DNA from: Actinomadura harenae
GTDB lineage: Bacteria > Actinomycetota > Actinomycetes > Streptosporangiales > Streptosporangiaceae
NCBI RefSeq assembly: GCF_003696215.1
Contig: NZ_RFFG01000032.1
Coordinates: 1 to 64,000 of the forward strand
Direction: 5' to 3'
Length of the DNA: 64,000 bases
Part shown: in pieces, positions 37,577-47,237 of the stretch
Layout: each line of letters opens with the position of its first letter
Position numbering within the stretch: the stretch's first letter is position 1
Made by a program: the position numbers and the translations under genes
The notes under the pieces: generated by a model
What the model was told of the DNA's origin: nothing
Database searches by the model: none
What the model saw: the letters and a program-made list of their open reading frames with translations, nothing else

Positions 37577-39715
37577 GTGTCGCGTGACTCCCGACGCGCC
37601 CGTCCCGTCAGCCGCCGCAGAACAAGCACCGCAGTGGTCACCGCCGCCCTTCTGGCGGTGCCGCTGACCGCCGCGACCACCCCGTCCGCCCAAGCCGCCC
37701 CCGCCCCCGCTCCCGCCAGGAGCGGCGAGCCCGCCCCCGCCCCCGCCGCGGCGACGGCGGTGACCGTCCACCAGAACGACCGGACGGTCACCGTCGCCAC
37801 CCGCGGCTACGAGATCGACATCGCCCGCGGCCCCTTCGCGATCACCACCCGCCGCGCGGGGAGGACCGTCCTCGCGACCGCCGCGTCCGGCGCGTTCGAC
37901 CTCACCCGAGCGGACGGCACGCACCTCACGCCGACCGCCGTCCGCACCGCCACCTGGGCGGACGGCGCGCTCGACCTCGCCGTCGCGACGTCCGACCCGG
38001 CCGCGACCCTGACCGTGAAGATCACCCCGGAGTCCGACCGGTACCGCGTCCTGACCGGTGTGACGGGCGCGACGGCCACCGCGTCCGCGCTGCGCCTGGA
38101 CATGGCGTCCGGCGGCCACTGGTACGGCCACGGCGAGGCGAAGACCGACGCCGAGGGCGAGCCCGACACCCGCCAGCCCTGGCCCCTGGACGCCGCGACC
38201 GGCAAGGAGCAGGTCGACGACACCACGTTCGGCCCGGCGTCGTACCTGATGACCGAGCCGTTCTGGTTCACCGCGACGTCCGCCGGGCTGTACGTCAGGA
38301 CCAACGACCTCATGCACGTGTCGCTGGGCCGCGTCCACGCGGGCGTCGCCGACTTCGAGGTCACCGGCACCGCGAACCTGGACGCGACGGTCTTCGTCGA
38401 GCGCACCCCGCGCGCCGTCTACCTGGACTACGTGGGCATCGCCGGGAAGCCCCAGAGCATCGGCGCGGCCCCCGCGCAGTTCGAGAAGCCGCTCTGGAAC
38501 TCGTGGGCGCAGTTCTACTCGACCGTCGACCAGCAGGGCTTCCTCGACTACGCGCGCTCCCTGCACGACGCGGGCGTCCTCGGCCACACCATGCAGCTCG
38601 ACGACGGCTGGATGACGCACTACGGCGACTACACGTGGAACTCCAAGTTCCCCGATCCCAAGGGCATGTCCGACCAGATCCACGCCATGGGCTACGACTT
38701 CGGCGTCTGGATCACCCAGTGGATCAACCTGGACGCCGACAACTACCAGGTCGCCAAGGACAAGGGCTACCTCCTGAAGTCCAAGGACGACCCGTCGCTG
38801 CCCTGCACGGTCACCTGGTGGAACGGCAAGGCCGGGCTCATCGACCTCGGCAACCCCGACGCCTACAGGTGGTACGAGGACCAGCTCAGGAGACTCCAGG
38901 CCGACTACGGCGTGGACGGCTTCAAGTTCGACACCCGCTTCTTCGACGAGCGGTGCGCCGCGTCCAACGGGCTCGACGCCGCCGCCTACCGGAGGCTCGG
39001 CGCCGAGCTCGCCCGGCAGTTCGACCTCCAGGGCGCGGGCATCCGCGTGCACTGGACGGGCGCGCAGAAGTACGGCTTCGTCACCCGCACCGTCGACAAG
39101 GGCACCGACTGGGCCTCGCTCAACGCGGCCGTGAAGCAGAACCTCGCCGTCTCCGTCATCGGCTACCCGTTCGTCGCGACCGACATGGTCGGCGGCTCGG
39201 ACAGCATGCCGCCGCCGTCGAACGAGGTCCTGGTCCGCTGGGCGCAGGCCGCCGCCGTCATGCCGATCGAGTACGCGTCGACGTCGCCGCTGAAGGTCTA
39301 CGACTTCGTGAACAGGACCTGGGTCACCTACCCGCCCGAGGTCGGACGCGCCTACGCCGCCGCGACCCGGCTGCACGCCGCGCTCGCCCCCTACATCCGC
39401 GACCAGGCCGCCCGCGCCGTCCGGACGGGCGAACCGATCATGAAGCCGCTGTTCTTCCGGCACCCGGACGACCCGAAGGCGTACACGGTCGCCGACGAAT
39501 GGCTGCTCGGCGACTCGCTGCTCGCCGCGCCCGTCCTCGCGTCCGGGACGAGCCGGGACGTGCACCTGCCGCCCGGCGCCTGGTACGACGTCGTCCGGCA
39601 CCGCGCCGTGAACGGCGGTGACCTGCGCGGATACAGGGCCGACCTGGGCACCGTGCCGCTGTTCGTCCGGCTCGGCGCCCCCGACACCCCGCGCCTGCTG
39701 AAGGTCCTCAGGTAG
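37577..39715 (+). CDS. Secreted glycoside hydrolase family 31 (alpha-galactosidase/glucosidase-like)
   Basis: A 712-residue exported TIM-barrel glycosidase. GTG 37577 lies five bases after GAGG and gives a clean signal peptide (RRRTSTAVVTAALLAVPLTAAT, ending near SAQAAP). An earlier in-frame start at 37514 would bury the signal. An N-terminal beta-sandwich precedes the barrel, which starts at PLWNSWAQFYSTVDQQGFLDYA. Barrel signatures: MQLDDGWMTHYGDYTWN, DFGVWITQWINLD, the probable nucleophile Asp in VDGFKFDTRFFDE, and the probable acid region TDMVGGSD. The usual GH31 nucleophile context WxDM is replaced by FKFD, as in some bacterial alpha-galactosidase-like members. Confidence 0.82.
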   Translation: MSRDSRRARPVSRRRTSTAVVTAALLAVPLTAATTPSAQAAPAPAPARSGEPAPAPAAATAVTVHQNDRTVTVATRGYEIDIARGPFAITTRRAGRTVLATAASGAFDLTRADGTHLTPTAVRTATWADGALDLAVATSDPAATLTVKITPESDRYRVLTGVTGATATASALRLDMASGGHWYGHGEAKTDAEGEPDTRQPWPLDAATGKEQVDDTTFGPASYLMTEPFWFTATSAGLYVRTNDLMHVSLGRVHAGVADFEVTGTANLDATVFVERTPRAVYLDYVGIAGKPQSIGAAPAQFEKPLWNSWAQFYSTVDQQGFLDYARSLHDAGVLGHTMQLDDGWMTHYGDYTWNSKFPDPKGMSDQIHAMGYDFGVWITQWINLDADNYQVAKDKGYLLKSKDDPSLPCTVTWWNGKAGLIDLGNPDAYRWYEDQLRRLQADYGVDGFKFDTRFFDERCAASNGLDAAAYRRLGAELARQFDLQGAGIRVHWTGAQKYGFVTRTVDKGTDWASLNAAVKQNLAVSVIGYPFVATDMVGGSDSMPPPSNEVLVRWAQAAAVMPIEYASTSPLKVYDFVNRTWVTYPPEVGRAYAAATRLHAALAPYIRDQAARAVRTGEPIMKPLFFRHPDDPKAYTVADEWLLGDSLLAAPVLASGTSRDVHLPPGAWYDVVRHRAVNGGDLRGYRADLGTVPLFVRLGAPDTPRLLKVLR

Positions 39716-40619
39716 AGCGGACGGGCAGCCCGGTCCACGCGGACACCGCCGAGGCGACCGCGTGGGCCGAGGTGTCGGTGTACCGGTCGTCGAACGTCAG
39801 GGGGGTGCCGTACGCGCTCGCCGACCGCTGCGCGTTCCGCGCGTACGTGCCGGAGAGACCGGCGACGAACCGCTCCGGCGCGTCCACGGTCAACGCGAGG
39901 ACGTACGAGCCGCCGCTCCCGCCCCGCCCGTTCAGGGGGACGACGCTGATCCCGGTGATCCGCTCCCACGGCACGGTCGTCTTCCAGAAACCGACCGTCA
40001 CCCCGCTCTCGGAGAGCGTCATGATCGGGTTGACCTTCCGCGCGCGCACGACCACCCACAACAGCAACAGCAGGATGACCCCGGCGGCCCCCTCGCACAC
40101 GACGGTCGCCGACATACCGCCCTTGAGAGCCGCCATGACCGCGCCGACCAGCGCCAGCACCAGCGCGATCGCCCCGAACCGGACGACGACCCGGCCCAGC
40201 ACGAGCCGCACGTCCAGCCGCTCGCCCCGCCGCGGCGCCACGGCCACGGGAGCGGAGTCCGGCGCGCTGCTCGCGTTCAGCGTGAGGATCCGGCTGAACG
40301 CGATCATCCGCCCGCGCCCCCACGCGAACAACGCCAGCACGACCGGGACGGAGACCACGGCCGCGACCACCGCCGTCGACGTCCCGCCGACCACGCCCAC
40401 CGAGCGCAGCACCCCGAGCAGCGTCCCGAGGACGACGACGTGGACGGCCAGCGCCGTCCAGATCCGCCGCCGGACCCGCCCCAGCTCCATCCGGGCGAAG
40501 TTCACCGCGATCCACTGCGCCTCGGGCTCGCTCGTCCGCCCCGTCCTGATGATCTGCACGCGGAGGGACGGGGAGAGCGCGCGCCAGCGTGCGCGCAGCT
40601 CGGATGCCTGGTCGGACAC
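39708..40619 (-). CDS. Membrane protein of unknown function
   Basis: About 303 residues. GTG 40619 is preferred, with GGAG six bases upstream, over TTG 40631. It has four probable TM helices in two pairs (ALAVHVVVLGTLLGVLRSV, AAVVSVPVVLALFAWG; FGAIALVLALVGAVMAAL, VILLLLLWVVVRA). A C-terminal PH-like domain follows (MTLSESGVTVGFWKTTVPWERITGISVVPL). The kTTVPWxxI pattern resembles bacterial PH/YcxB-like domains. Its stop overlaps the glycosidase gene by eight bases tail to tail. Role unknown. Confidence 0.65.
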   Translation of the reverse strand: MSDQASELRARWRALSPSLRVQIIRTGRTSEPEAQWIAVNFARMELGRVRRRIWTALAVHVVVLGTLLGVLRSVGVVGGTSTAVVAAVVSVPVVLALFAWGRGRMIAFSRILTLNASSAPDSAPVAVAPRRGERLDVRLVLGRVVVRFGAIALVLALVGAVMAALKGGMSATVVCEGAAGVILLLLLWVVVRARKVNPIMTLSESGVTVGFWKTTVPWERITGISVVPLNGRGGSGGSYVLALTVDAPERFVAGLSGTYARNAQRSASAYGTPLTFDDRYTDTSAHAVASAVSAWTGLPVRST

Positions 40620-40774
40620 AAGGTGCTCCAAGGGGTCGACGGACTCCGGTCCCCGTCCGGGCGCGGAATTACATCACACCCCCTGATCGGCGGGCGAACG
40701 TGATGTGACGCCCGTCACGGGACGTGCGGGACCCCCGTCCCGAGGTGACCACCGGACGCAGTAACCTTCCTGCC

Positions 40775-41470
40775 GTGCCCGACCTGACCATTCCCGAGCC
40801 CCAGTTCCCCGACGACGACGGGAGCGCCGACCCGCGCCTGCGGGACGCGCTCGCCTCCTACGCCGCGGGACGGGCCGGCGGGCACGTGGTCCTCGAGGCG
40901 CTCGCCGGCAAGCGGCTGCTCGTCCCGATCGTGGCCGTCCTCACCGAGGAGGAGGACGTCGCCCCCGGCGAGCTGCGCCGCGAGAAGAACAGCGAGATGG
41001 CCCTGCCCACCCTCATGGGCGAGGACGGACGCCGCGGCGTCCTCGGGTTCACCTCCACCGCGTCCATGGCCGCGTGGCGCGCCGACGCCCGGCCCGTCGC
41101 GGTCAGCGCTCGGCAGGCCGCGTCCGCGGCGCTCGACGAGGGCGCGCACGCCCTGGTCGTGGACGTCGCGGGCCCCGTCCCGTTCGCCGTCGACGGCCTG
41201 CGCCTGCACCTGCTCGCCGAGGGCCGCCCCGTCCCGCCCCCGCACGAGGACGCCGAGGTCCTCGCCGCGATCGACGCCGCGTTCGGCGCGGAGCCGGGCG
41301 TCCAGGGCGTCCGGGTCGCGAAGGGCGAGCAGGCCGAGCTGGCCGTCCGGTTCGCGATCGCGCCCGGCCACGACGAGCGCGCCACCGTGCAGCGCGTGTC
41401 CGACCGCCTCGCCGAGTCCCTGCGCGGACGCGTCGTCGGCGGCGTCGAGCTGAGCCTCTACCGCCGCTAG
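40775..41470 (+). CDS. SseB-family protein
   Basis: A 231-residue cytoplasmic protein with the SseB N-terminal domain: LLVPIVAVL, SEMALPTLMGEDGRRGVLGFTS (conserved metal-free fold with a GFTS turn), then an arginine-containing AAWRADARPVAV. The C-terminal part matches the actinobacterial SseB extension. The name comes from a protein that enhances serine sensitivity in E. coli; the biochemical role is unknown. It lies just upstream of the prepilin peptidase gene and probably shares its transcript. Confidence 0.75.
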   Translation: MPDLTIPEPQFPDDDGSADPRLRDALASYAAGRAGGHVVLEALAGKRLLVPIVAVLTEEEDVAPGELRREKNSEMALPTLMGEDGRRGVLGFTSTASMAAWRADARPVAVSARQAASAALDEGAHALVVDVAGPVPFAVDGLRLHLLAEGRPVPPPHEDAEVLAAIDAAFGAEPGVQGVRVAKGEQAELAVRFAIAPGHDERATVQRVSDRLAESLRGRVVGGVELSLYRR

Positions 41471-41480
41471 GCTGCGGCGC

Positions 41481-42038
41481 ATGAGCGCCCCCGTGTGGTC
41501 GGTGCGAGCCGACTGGACCGAGCCCCTCCGCAACGCGTGGACGCTCGCGGGCTGCGCCGCACTGGCCCTGGTCCTGGCGTTCCGCGCCCCCGACCCCGCC
41601 GCGATCCCGGCGTTCGCGTTCCTCGGCGTCCTGTGCGTGCTGCTCGGCGTCGTGGACGTCGCGCGGAAACGCCTCCCCGACCCGCTGACCCTTCCGTCCG
41701 TCCCCATCGCAGGCGCCCTGCTGGCCGTCGCCGACCCGTCGCGCTGGTTCGGGATGCTCGTGGGCGCGGGCGTGCTGTTCCTGGTGTTCGCGGTGCAGTG
41801 GTTCGCCGTCCCGAACGCCATCGGCTTCGGCGACGTGAAACTCGCCCCCGTCCTCGGCCTCTACCTGGGCTGGCTCGGCCGCCCCGCTTGGATCACCGGC
41901 CTGTTCGGGATGTTCGTCCTCGGCGGCCTCTTCGCCTTGGCCCTCCTCCTCTTCCGCCGCGCGGGACGCAAGGACCAGATCCCCTACGGCCCGTTCATGC
42001 TCGCCGGAACCCTCCTCGCGGTGCTCGCCCACGCCTGA
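41481..42038 (+). CDS. Prepilin peptidase (A24 family, short TadV-like form)
   Basis: Membrane aspartic peptidase of 185 residues with about six TM helices. The two catalytic Asp are in LLGVVDVARKRLPDPLTLP (the DxxxxxxPD context) and in the family signature GFGDVKLAPVLGLYLG. The N-terminal methylase domain of long PilD is absent, as in Tad-pilus peptidases. No pilin or secretion genes lie in the window, so its substrates must be encoded elsewhere. Confidence 0.85.
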   Translation: MSAPVWSVRADWTEPLRNAWTLAGCAALALVLAFRAPDPAAIPAFAFLGVLCVLLGVVDVARKRLPDPLTLPSVPIAGALLAVADPSRWFGMLVGAGVLFLVFAVQWFAVPNAIGFGDVKLAPVLGLYLGWLGRPAWITGLFGMFVLGGLFALALLLFRRAGRKDQIPYGPFMLAGTLLAVLAHA

Positions 42039-42084
42039 AAACCGTTGGACGCGTTGCCGCGCGTTTGGGCAGGCTGGGCACAAT

Positions 42085-42855
42085 ATGGACATCGATGTTG
42101 AGAGCTTCATCCGAGACGGTTTCGTCCGTGTGCCGGAGGCGTTCCCGCGGGACGTCGCCGACGCGGGCCGCGCGCTGCTCTGGGAGGCGTCCGGGTGCTC
42201 GCCGGACGACCCGTCCACCTGGACACAACCGGTCGTGCGTTTGTACGACCAGGGACAGCCGCCGTTCCGCGAGGCCGCGCAGAGCGCGCGCCTGCGCGAG
42301 GCGTACGACGCGCTCGTCGGTGAGAACCGGTGGGTCCCCAGGAAGACGGTCGGCGGCAGCTACGCCGTCCGGTTCCCTGTTGAGGACGCCCCCGGCGACG
42401 AGGGCTGGCACATCGAGTCGAGTTTCCCGGGACCCGACCCGAACGACTACACGACCTACCGCGTCAACCTGAACTCGCGCGGACGCGCCCTGCTCGTCCT
42501 GTTCCTGTTCTCGGACGTTGGAGACGACGACGCGCCCACCCGCGTCCGCGTCGGCTCGCACCTGGACGTCCCGCCCCTCCTGGAACACGCAGGAGATGAC
42601 GGACTCGCCTTTATGGAAATTGCCAAACGCGCCGACGCCGCGAGTGAGTACCGGGAAGTAGCCTTCGCGACCGGCCGCGCGGGCGACGTCTACCTGTGCC
42701 ACCCGTTCCTCGTCCACGCCGCGCAGCGCCACCAGGGGCGGACCGTCAAGTTCATGGCGCAGCCGGGCCTCGAACCCGCCGTCCCGCTGTCGGTGGACGG
42801 CCCGTCCCCGGTCGAACGCGCCATCAAGCTGGGCCTCGCGAACCGGCCGGTTTGA
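42085..42855 (+). CDS. Phytanoyl-CoA dioxygenase-family protein
   Basis: A 256-residue Fe(II)/2-oxoglutarate oxygenase-like protein. It starts FIRDGFVRVPEAFPRDVAD, the typical PhyH opening. The first metal triad residues appear in GWHIESSFPG (His-x-Glu, where Asp is more usual) and the distal His in LCHPFLVHAAQRHQGRTVKFM, with Arg positioned for 2-oxoglutarate. Many actinobacterial members hydroxylate small metabolites; substrate unknown. The Glu in the first motif is a noticeable variation that some active members share. Confidence 0.78.
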   Translation: MDIDVESFIRDGFVRVPEAFPRDVADAGRALLWEASGCSPDDPSTWTQPVVRLYDQGQPPFREAAQSARLREAYDALVGENRWVPRKTVGGSYAVRFPVEDAPGDEGWHIESSFPGPDPNDYTTYRVNLNSRGRALLVLFLFSDVGDDDAPTRVRVGSHLDVPPLLEHAGDDGLAFMEIAKRADAASEYREVAFATGRAGDVYLCHPFLVHAAQRHQGRTVKFMAQPGLEPAVPLSVDGPSPVERAIKLGLANRPV

Positions 42856-42888
42856 CCCTCACGCGACGTGAGGCCCGAGGGTGGGGGC

Positions 42889-43422
42889 ATGAGCGATCAC
42901 TACAACGCGTTCGAGATCAGCCCTGTGCCCCCGCCCGGCCCGGACGCCGTCCCGCCGGAGCCGTTCCGCGGCATCTACGGCATGCCCGCCTTCGCGACGA
43001 TCCCCACGAACGACCTGGCGGCGTCCACGGACTTCTGGATCCGCGGCCTCGGCTTCTTCGAACTGTTCGCCATCCCCGGCACCCTCGTCCACCTGCGCCG
43101 ATGGGCGTTCCAGGACGTCCTCCTCGTCGCGGCGGACGAGGTGCCCGAGCGACCGCCCGCCATGAGCGTCAGCTTCGCCTGCGTGCTCGGCCAGCTCGAC
43201 GGCATCGCCGAGGACTGCCGCGCGCTGCGTCCGGACTCGGTCGACGGCCCCCGCGACACGCCCTGGACCACCCGCGACGTGGAGGTGATCACCCCCGAGA
43301 ACGCGCGGATCGTCCTCACCGCCGCCAAGCCCTTCGACCCGTCCAGCCAGGAGGCCCGCGACCTGGCGGCCCTCGGGATCACCGCACCCGCCGCACCCGG
43401 CGACAATGGGGAACATGCCTGA
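42889..43422 (+). CDS. VOC-family (glyoxalase/bleomycin resistance fold) protein
   Basis: About 177 residues. ATG 42889 follows a GGGGG run. The core MPAFATIPTNDLAASTDFWIRGLGFFELF is the typical first VOC repeat, and VSFACVLGQLDGIAEDCRAL with TRDVEVITPENARIVLTAA the second. Clear metal-binding His/Glu pairs are not obvious, so it may be a binding protein rather than an enzyme. It overlaps the next gene, a TipA-type regulator, so they are probably co-transcribed and the regulator may respond to the same compound. Confidence 0.75.
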   Translation: MSDHYNAFEISPVPPPGPDAVPPEPFRGIYGMPAFATIPTNDLAASTDFWIRGLGFFELFAIPGTLVHLRRWAFQDVLLVAADEVPERPPAMSVSFACVLGQLDGIAEDCRALRPDSVDGPRDTPWTTRDVEVITPENARIVLTAAKPFDPSSQEARDLAALGITAPAAPGDNGEHA

Positions 43423-44233
43423 CACCTGGGACGCCGGCGCCTGGGACGCCGAGGGCCTGACCGTCGGCCGGGTCTCGGCGCGCCTGGGCGTGACGGTCCG
43501 CGCGCTGCACCACTGGGACGAGATCGGCCTCGCGCGGCCGTCGCTGCGCACGTCCGCCGGATACCGGCTCTACACCGCCGGTGACCTGGACCGCGTCCAC
43601 CGTGTCGTCGTCTACCGCGAGCTCGGCCTCGGCCTGGACCGGATCCAGGCGATCCTGGACGACCCGGACGCGGACGTGCCCGGCGCGCTCCGCGCCCAGC
43701 GAGCCCAGGTCGACGAGCGGATCGAGCGCCTCCAGCGGCTCGGCGCCGGACTGGACCGGATGATCGAGGCCCACGAACGCGGCCCGCTGCTGACCGGCGA
43801 GCAGCAGACCGCGATCTTCGGCCCCGGATGGAACCCGGACTGGCCCGCCCAGGCCCGGCGGCGCTACGGCGACACGCCCCAGTGGCTGCAGTTCGCCGAA
43901 CGCGCGGCCGCACGCGACCCCGGCGAATGGCAGGCCGTTGCCGACGCCGTCACCGAATTCGAACGCTCCCTCGCGGACGCGATGGACGCGGGCGTCACCC
44001 CCGGAACCCCGGAGGCGAACCACCTCGTCGAACGACACCGCGAACTGTTCGCCTCGTACTTTCCCCTCACCAGACAGATGCAGGTCTGCCTCGGCCGCAG
44101 GTTCGAGGCCGATCCCGCGTTCGCCGCCCACTACGACGGCATCCGCCCCGGCCTCGCCACCTGGTTCCGCCACGCCGTCGACGCAAGCGCGCGCGCCCAC
44201 GACATCGACCCCGACACCGCGACCTGGCAGTAG
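43406..44233 (+). CDS. MerR-family regulator with TipAS-like C-terminal domain
   Basis: The N-terminal MerR HTH (LTVGRVSARLGVTVRALHHWDEIGLARPSLR, then GYRLYTAGDLDRVHRVVVYRELGLGLDRIQAIL) is followed by a coiled coil and a C-terminal domain of the TipAS type (HRELFASYFPLTRQMQVCLGRRF, FAAHYDGIRPGLATWFRHAV). TipAL of Streptomyces lividans uses this domain to trap thiopeptides through a Cys in the segment corresponding to YFPLT here, where the residue appears to be Leu. A different Cys lies six residues later. Ligand unknown. Starts at 43406 or 43415 are both possible. Confidence 0.85.
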   Translation: MGNMPDTWDAGAWDAEGLTVGRVSARLGVTVRALHHWDEIGLARPSLRTSAGYRLYTAGDLDRVHRVVVYRELGLGLDRIQAILDDPDADVPGALRAQRAQVDERIERLQRLGAGLDRMIEAHERGPLLTGEQQTAIFGPGWNPDWPAQARRRYGDTPQWLQFAERAAARDPGEWQAVADAVTEFERSLADAMDAGVTPGTPEANHLVERHRELFASYFPLTRQMQVCLGRRFEADPAFAAHYDGIRPGLATWFRHAVDASARAHDIDPDTATWQ

Positions 44234-44237
44234 CCCC

Positions 44238-44720
44238 TCAGTCCAGGGGGAGCGGACGCCGGGGAACGGGCGCGGTGTGGATGAGCGACGTGGTCGTCTG
44301 CCCGTACGGCGTGAACAGGTCGAGGATCGGTTCGAGCTCGTCCACCGCGCGCAGGTGCATGGTGAAGTAGAAGCAGTCCTCACCGGTCATGCGGTAGCAC
44401 TCGACGATCTGGGGAACCTCCTGCGCGAGCTTGGAGATGCGCTGGAGCTCCCGGACCGCCGGTCGGACCCGGACCATCACCGTCACCGGGAATCCCAGGG
44501 CCCGCGGGTCGACCTCGGCGTGGTAGCCGGTGATGACCCCGCTCTCCTCCAGCCGCTGCACCCGGTCGGCCACCGCCGGCGCCGACAGGGCGACCCGGCG
44601 GCCCAGCTCGGCGAGGCTCAGCCGGGCGTCCGCCTGGAGCTCGGTGAGAAGACGAAGGTCCAGAGCGTCGATGTCCTTGGGTTCGTAGGCCCGCTCGGGT
44701 CTGATCCTTCGATTCGCCAT
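44238..44720 (-). CDS. Lrp/AsnC-family transcriptional regulator
   Basis: A 160-residue regulator. The N-terminal HTH is DALDLRLLTELQADARLSLAELGRRVALSAPAVADRVQRLEESGVI, recognisable over residues about 17-62. The RAM ligand domain follows (VMVRVRPAVRELQRISKLAQEVPQIVECYRMTGEDCFYF). It is divergent from an aldo/keto reductase gene with a 64-base gap containing a short palindrome, so it probably controls that gene and itself. Confidence 0.9.
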   Translation of the reverse strand: MANRRIRPERAYEPKDIDALDLRLLTELQADARLSLAELGRRVALSAPAVADRVQRLEESGVITGYHAEVDPRALGFPVTVMVRVRPAVRELQRISKLAQEVPQIVECYRMTGEDCFYFTMHLRAVDELEPILDLFTPYGQTTTSLIHTAPVPRRPLPLD

Positions 44721-44742
44721 TCTCCCAAATTACGACCTGCCC

Positions 44743-44754
44743 GACGATGTCGTC
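44743..44754. promoter_or_regulatory. Short palindrome in the Lrp/aldo-keto reductase divergent region
   Basis: GACGA-TG-TCGTC arms lie midway between the Lrp-type gene and the reductase start. It is a candidate regulator site by position only. Confidence 0.35.
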
Positions 44755-44784
44755 ATGCCGCACACCACCCCTCAGGAGGCATGA

Positions 44785-45762
<978 letters not shown>

Positions 45763-45768
45763 AACGGC

Positions 45769-45810
45769 GGCGGCGCGACCGGCAGCGGGGGTCCCGCCGG
45801 TCGCGCCGCC
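45769..45810 (+). terminator. Strong intrinsic terminator after the aldo/keto reductase
   Basis: GGCGGCGCGACCGGC (45769-45783) and GCCGGTCGCGCCGCC (45796-45810) make a perfect 15-bp stem with a 12-base loop, followed by TTCTCC. It lies seven bases after the reductase stop. Confidence 0.85.
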
Positions 45811-45847
45811 TTCTCCAGCGGGACGCGCCGTCACTCGTAGGACGAGG

Positions 45848-46078
45848 TCACCAGGAGCCCTCCAACTCCTGGCGCCCCCACCCGTCCGCGACGAGCGCGG
45901 CCCGCAGCTCGGCGGCCGTGTCGCAGTCGAACACGTCCTTCTCCTGAAGCCGGTCTATAGGAAGCGGCCCACGCAGCGCCCACCAGCGCTTCTTGCTGCT
46001 CACGATGAACCCCCAGGCGGGGAAGTCCGCCTCCAGGGCGGCGAGCAGGTCTTCTTCCGAGGGGGAGCACGCGTCCAT
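45848..46078 (-). CDS. Small hypothetical protein beside the XRE/DUF397 locus
   Basis: A protein of 76 residues (82 if GTG 46096 is used). It is acidic at the N-terminus (MDACSPSEEDLLAALEADFPAWGFIVSSKKRWWALRGPLP, typical of small actinomycete ORFs with a W-rich strand) and ends RAALVADGWGRQELEGSW. Such short proteins commonly sit opposite XRE/DUF5753 genes. Function unknown. Divergent from the broken XRE gene. Confidence 0.55.
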   Translation of the reverse strand: MDACSPSEEDLLAALEADFPAWGFIVSSKKRWWALRGPLPIDRLQEKDVFDCDTAAELRAALVADGWGRQELEGSW

Positions 46079-46207
46079 GACCAGAGGAACCTTCACTTTC
46101 GAGGAGCCGTCCGCTTTCCTGTGACCAGCTTCACACCAGTGGGTTACTCTCAGTCACGGACCCATCACTCCCCAAGTGGCACCCCACCTCCTCGAGGGGA
46201 CACCCCG

Positions 46208-47040
46208 ATGCCGGACGACCCGAGCTACACCCGCGACCCGCTGCTCCGCTCCTTCGGACGGGTCATGCACTCCCACCGCGAAGCGGCGAACCTCTCCCGC
46301 CCGCAACTCGCCGACGAACTCGGCTGCGGCGCGACCTGGATCGAGAAGCTGGAGACGGGCCGAAAACCCCCTCCGAAGCCACCGCCGACGACTGCGACGT
46401 CCGCTTCGGCACGTCCCTGACCCGCACCTTCTGGACGATGTGGGACGAGATCAAACGCGAAGGCAAACACATCGCGGCGCCCCCTGGCTTTGACAAGTAC
46501 ATCGACTTTGAGGGCGGCGCTCTCTGTGTCCGCCAGTTCACGAACCAGTGGGTGCCGGGCCTGCTCCAGACGCCTGACTACGCGCGGGCCGTTCTGGAAC
46601 TCAGTGAGTCCGCCGGTGGCGTCGAGGAACGCCTGGCAGCGCGCATCGAACGCCAAGGGATCTTCGACCGTGAGCCTCCGGCGCGGATGGTGGCGGTCCT
46701 CGACGAGGCCGTACTTCGGAGGCCGCTGGGAGGCGCGAAGGTCATTCGCGAGCAGCTTGAGTGGCTGGTCCACCTTTCGGCGACCCGGCGTCACATCTCC
46801 GTCTGTGTCCTGCCCTTCACCGCGATGACGGCTGGAGCGGATGATGGTTCGTTCACCATCTTGACGCTCCCCAGTGGTCTCGACATCGGCTACCACGAGG
46901 GGCCGGAGATCAGCCAGGTGATCGAAGAGCCTGCCGTCGTGGCGGAGTACTCAGTACGCTGGGATCTCGTGATGAGTGAGGCGATGTCCCGATCCGAGTC
47001 TCACAAGTTCATCCTGAGGGCAGCGGAGGACTACACGTGA
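46208..47040 (+). pseudogene. XRE-family regulator with DUF5753, broken by a frameshift
   Basis: The N-terminal HTH (DPLLRSFGRVMHSHREAANLSRPQLADELGCGATWIEKLETGRKPP) is in one frame until about 46373, then runs into an early stop at 46420. The natural continuation (SEATADDCDVRFGTSLTRTF, then WTMWDEIKREG) lies in the next frame and joins the DUF5753 domain (FEGGALCVRQFTNQWVPGLLQTPDYARAVLE) that ends at 47040. Restoring one C in the CCCCC run at 46369-46373 gives a normal protein of about 277 residues. Either a real mutation or a homopolymer sequencing error. Such regulators pair with the DUF397 gene that follows. Confidence 0.8.
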
Positions 47041-47237
47041 CCATGCCGGACCTGTCCCGAGCGTATTGGCGCACAAGCAGCCACAGCTCCCAAGGCGGGC
47101 AAGACTGCGTCGAGGTGGCCGGGCTTGCGCCTGTCGTGGCCGTTCGGGACTCGAAGGACCCGGACGGGCCCAAGCTGATCCTCGACGCGGCCGCCTGGTC
47201 CTCCCTCACTCGCCTCGTCCGGTCGTCGGCGGGCTGA
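47037..47237 (+). CDS. DUF397-domain small protein
   Basis: A 66-residue protein of the actinomycete DUF397 family: AYWRTSSHSSQGGQDCVEVAGL, VAVRDSKDPDGPKLILDAAAW. DUF397 genes typically follow XRE/DUF5753 regulators and are thought to act as partner or antagonist (as for BldB-associated or WhiJ-type loci). GTG 47037 overlaps the regulator stop and has GAGGA six bases upstream. Its 3' end overlaps the convergent oxidoreductase by 32 bases. Confidence 0.85.
   Translation: MTMPDLSRAYWRTSSHSSQGGQDCVEVAGLAPVVAVRDSKDPDGPKLILDAAAWSSLTRLVRSSAG

Noticed and set aside
36137..39601. Very long minus-strand open frame opposite the aminotransferase and GH31 genes
   Set aside because: It is Val/Gly/Asp/Glu/Arg-rich low-complexity antisense typical of high-GC DNA; the plus-strand genes carry clear motifs.
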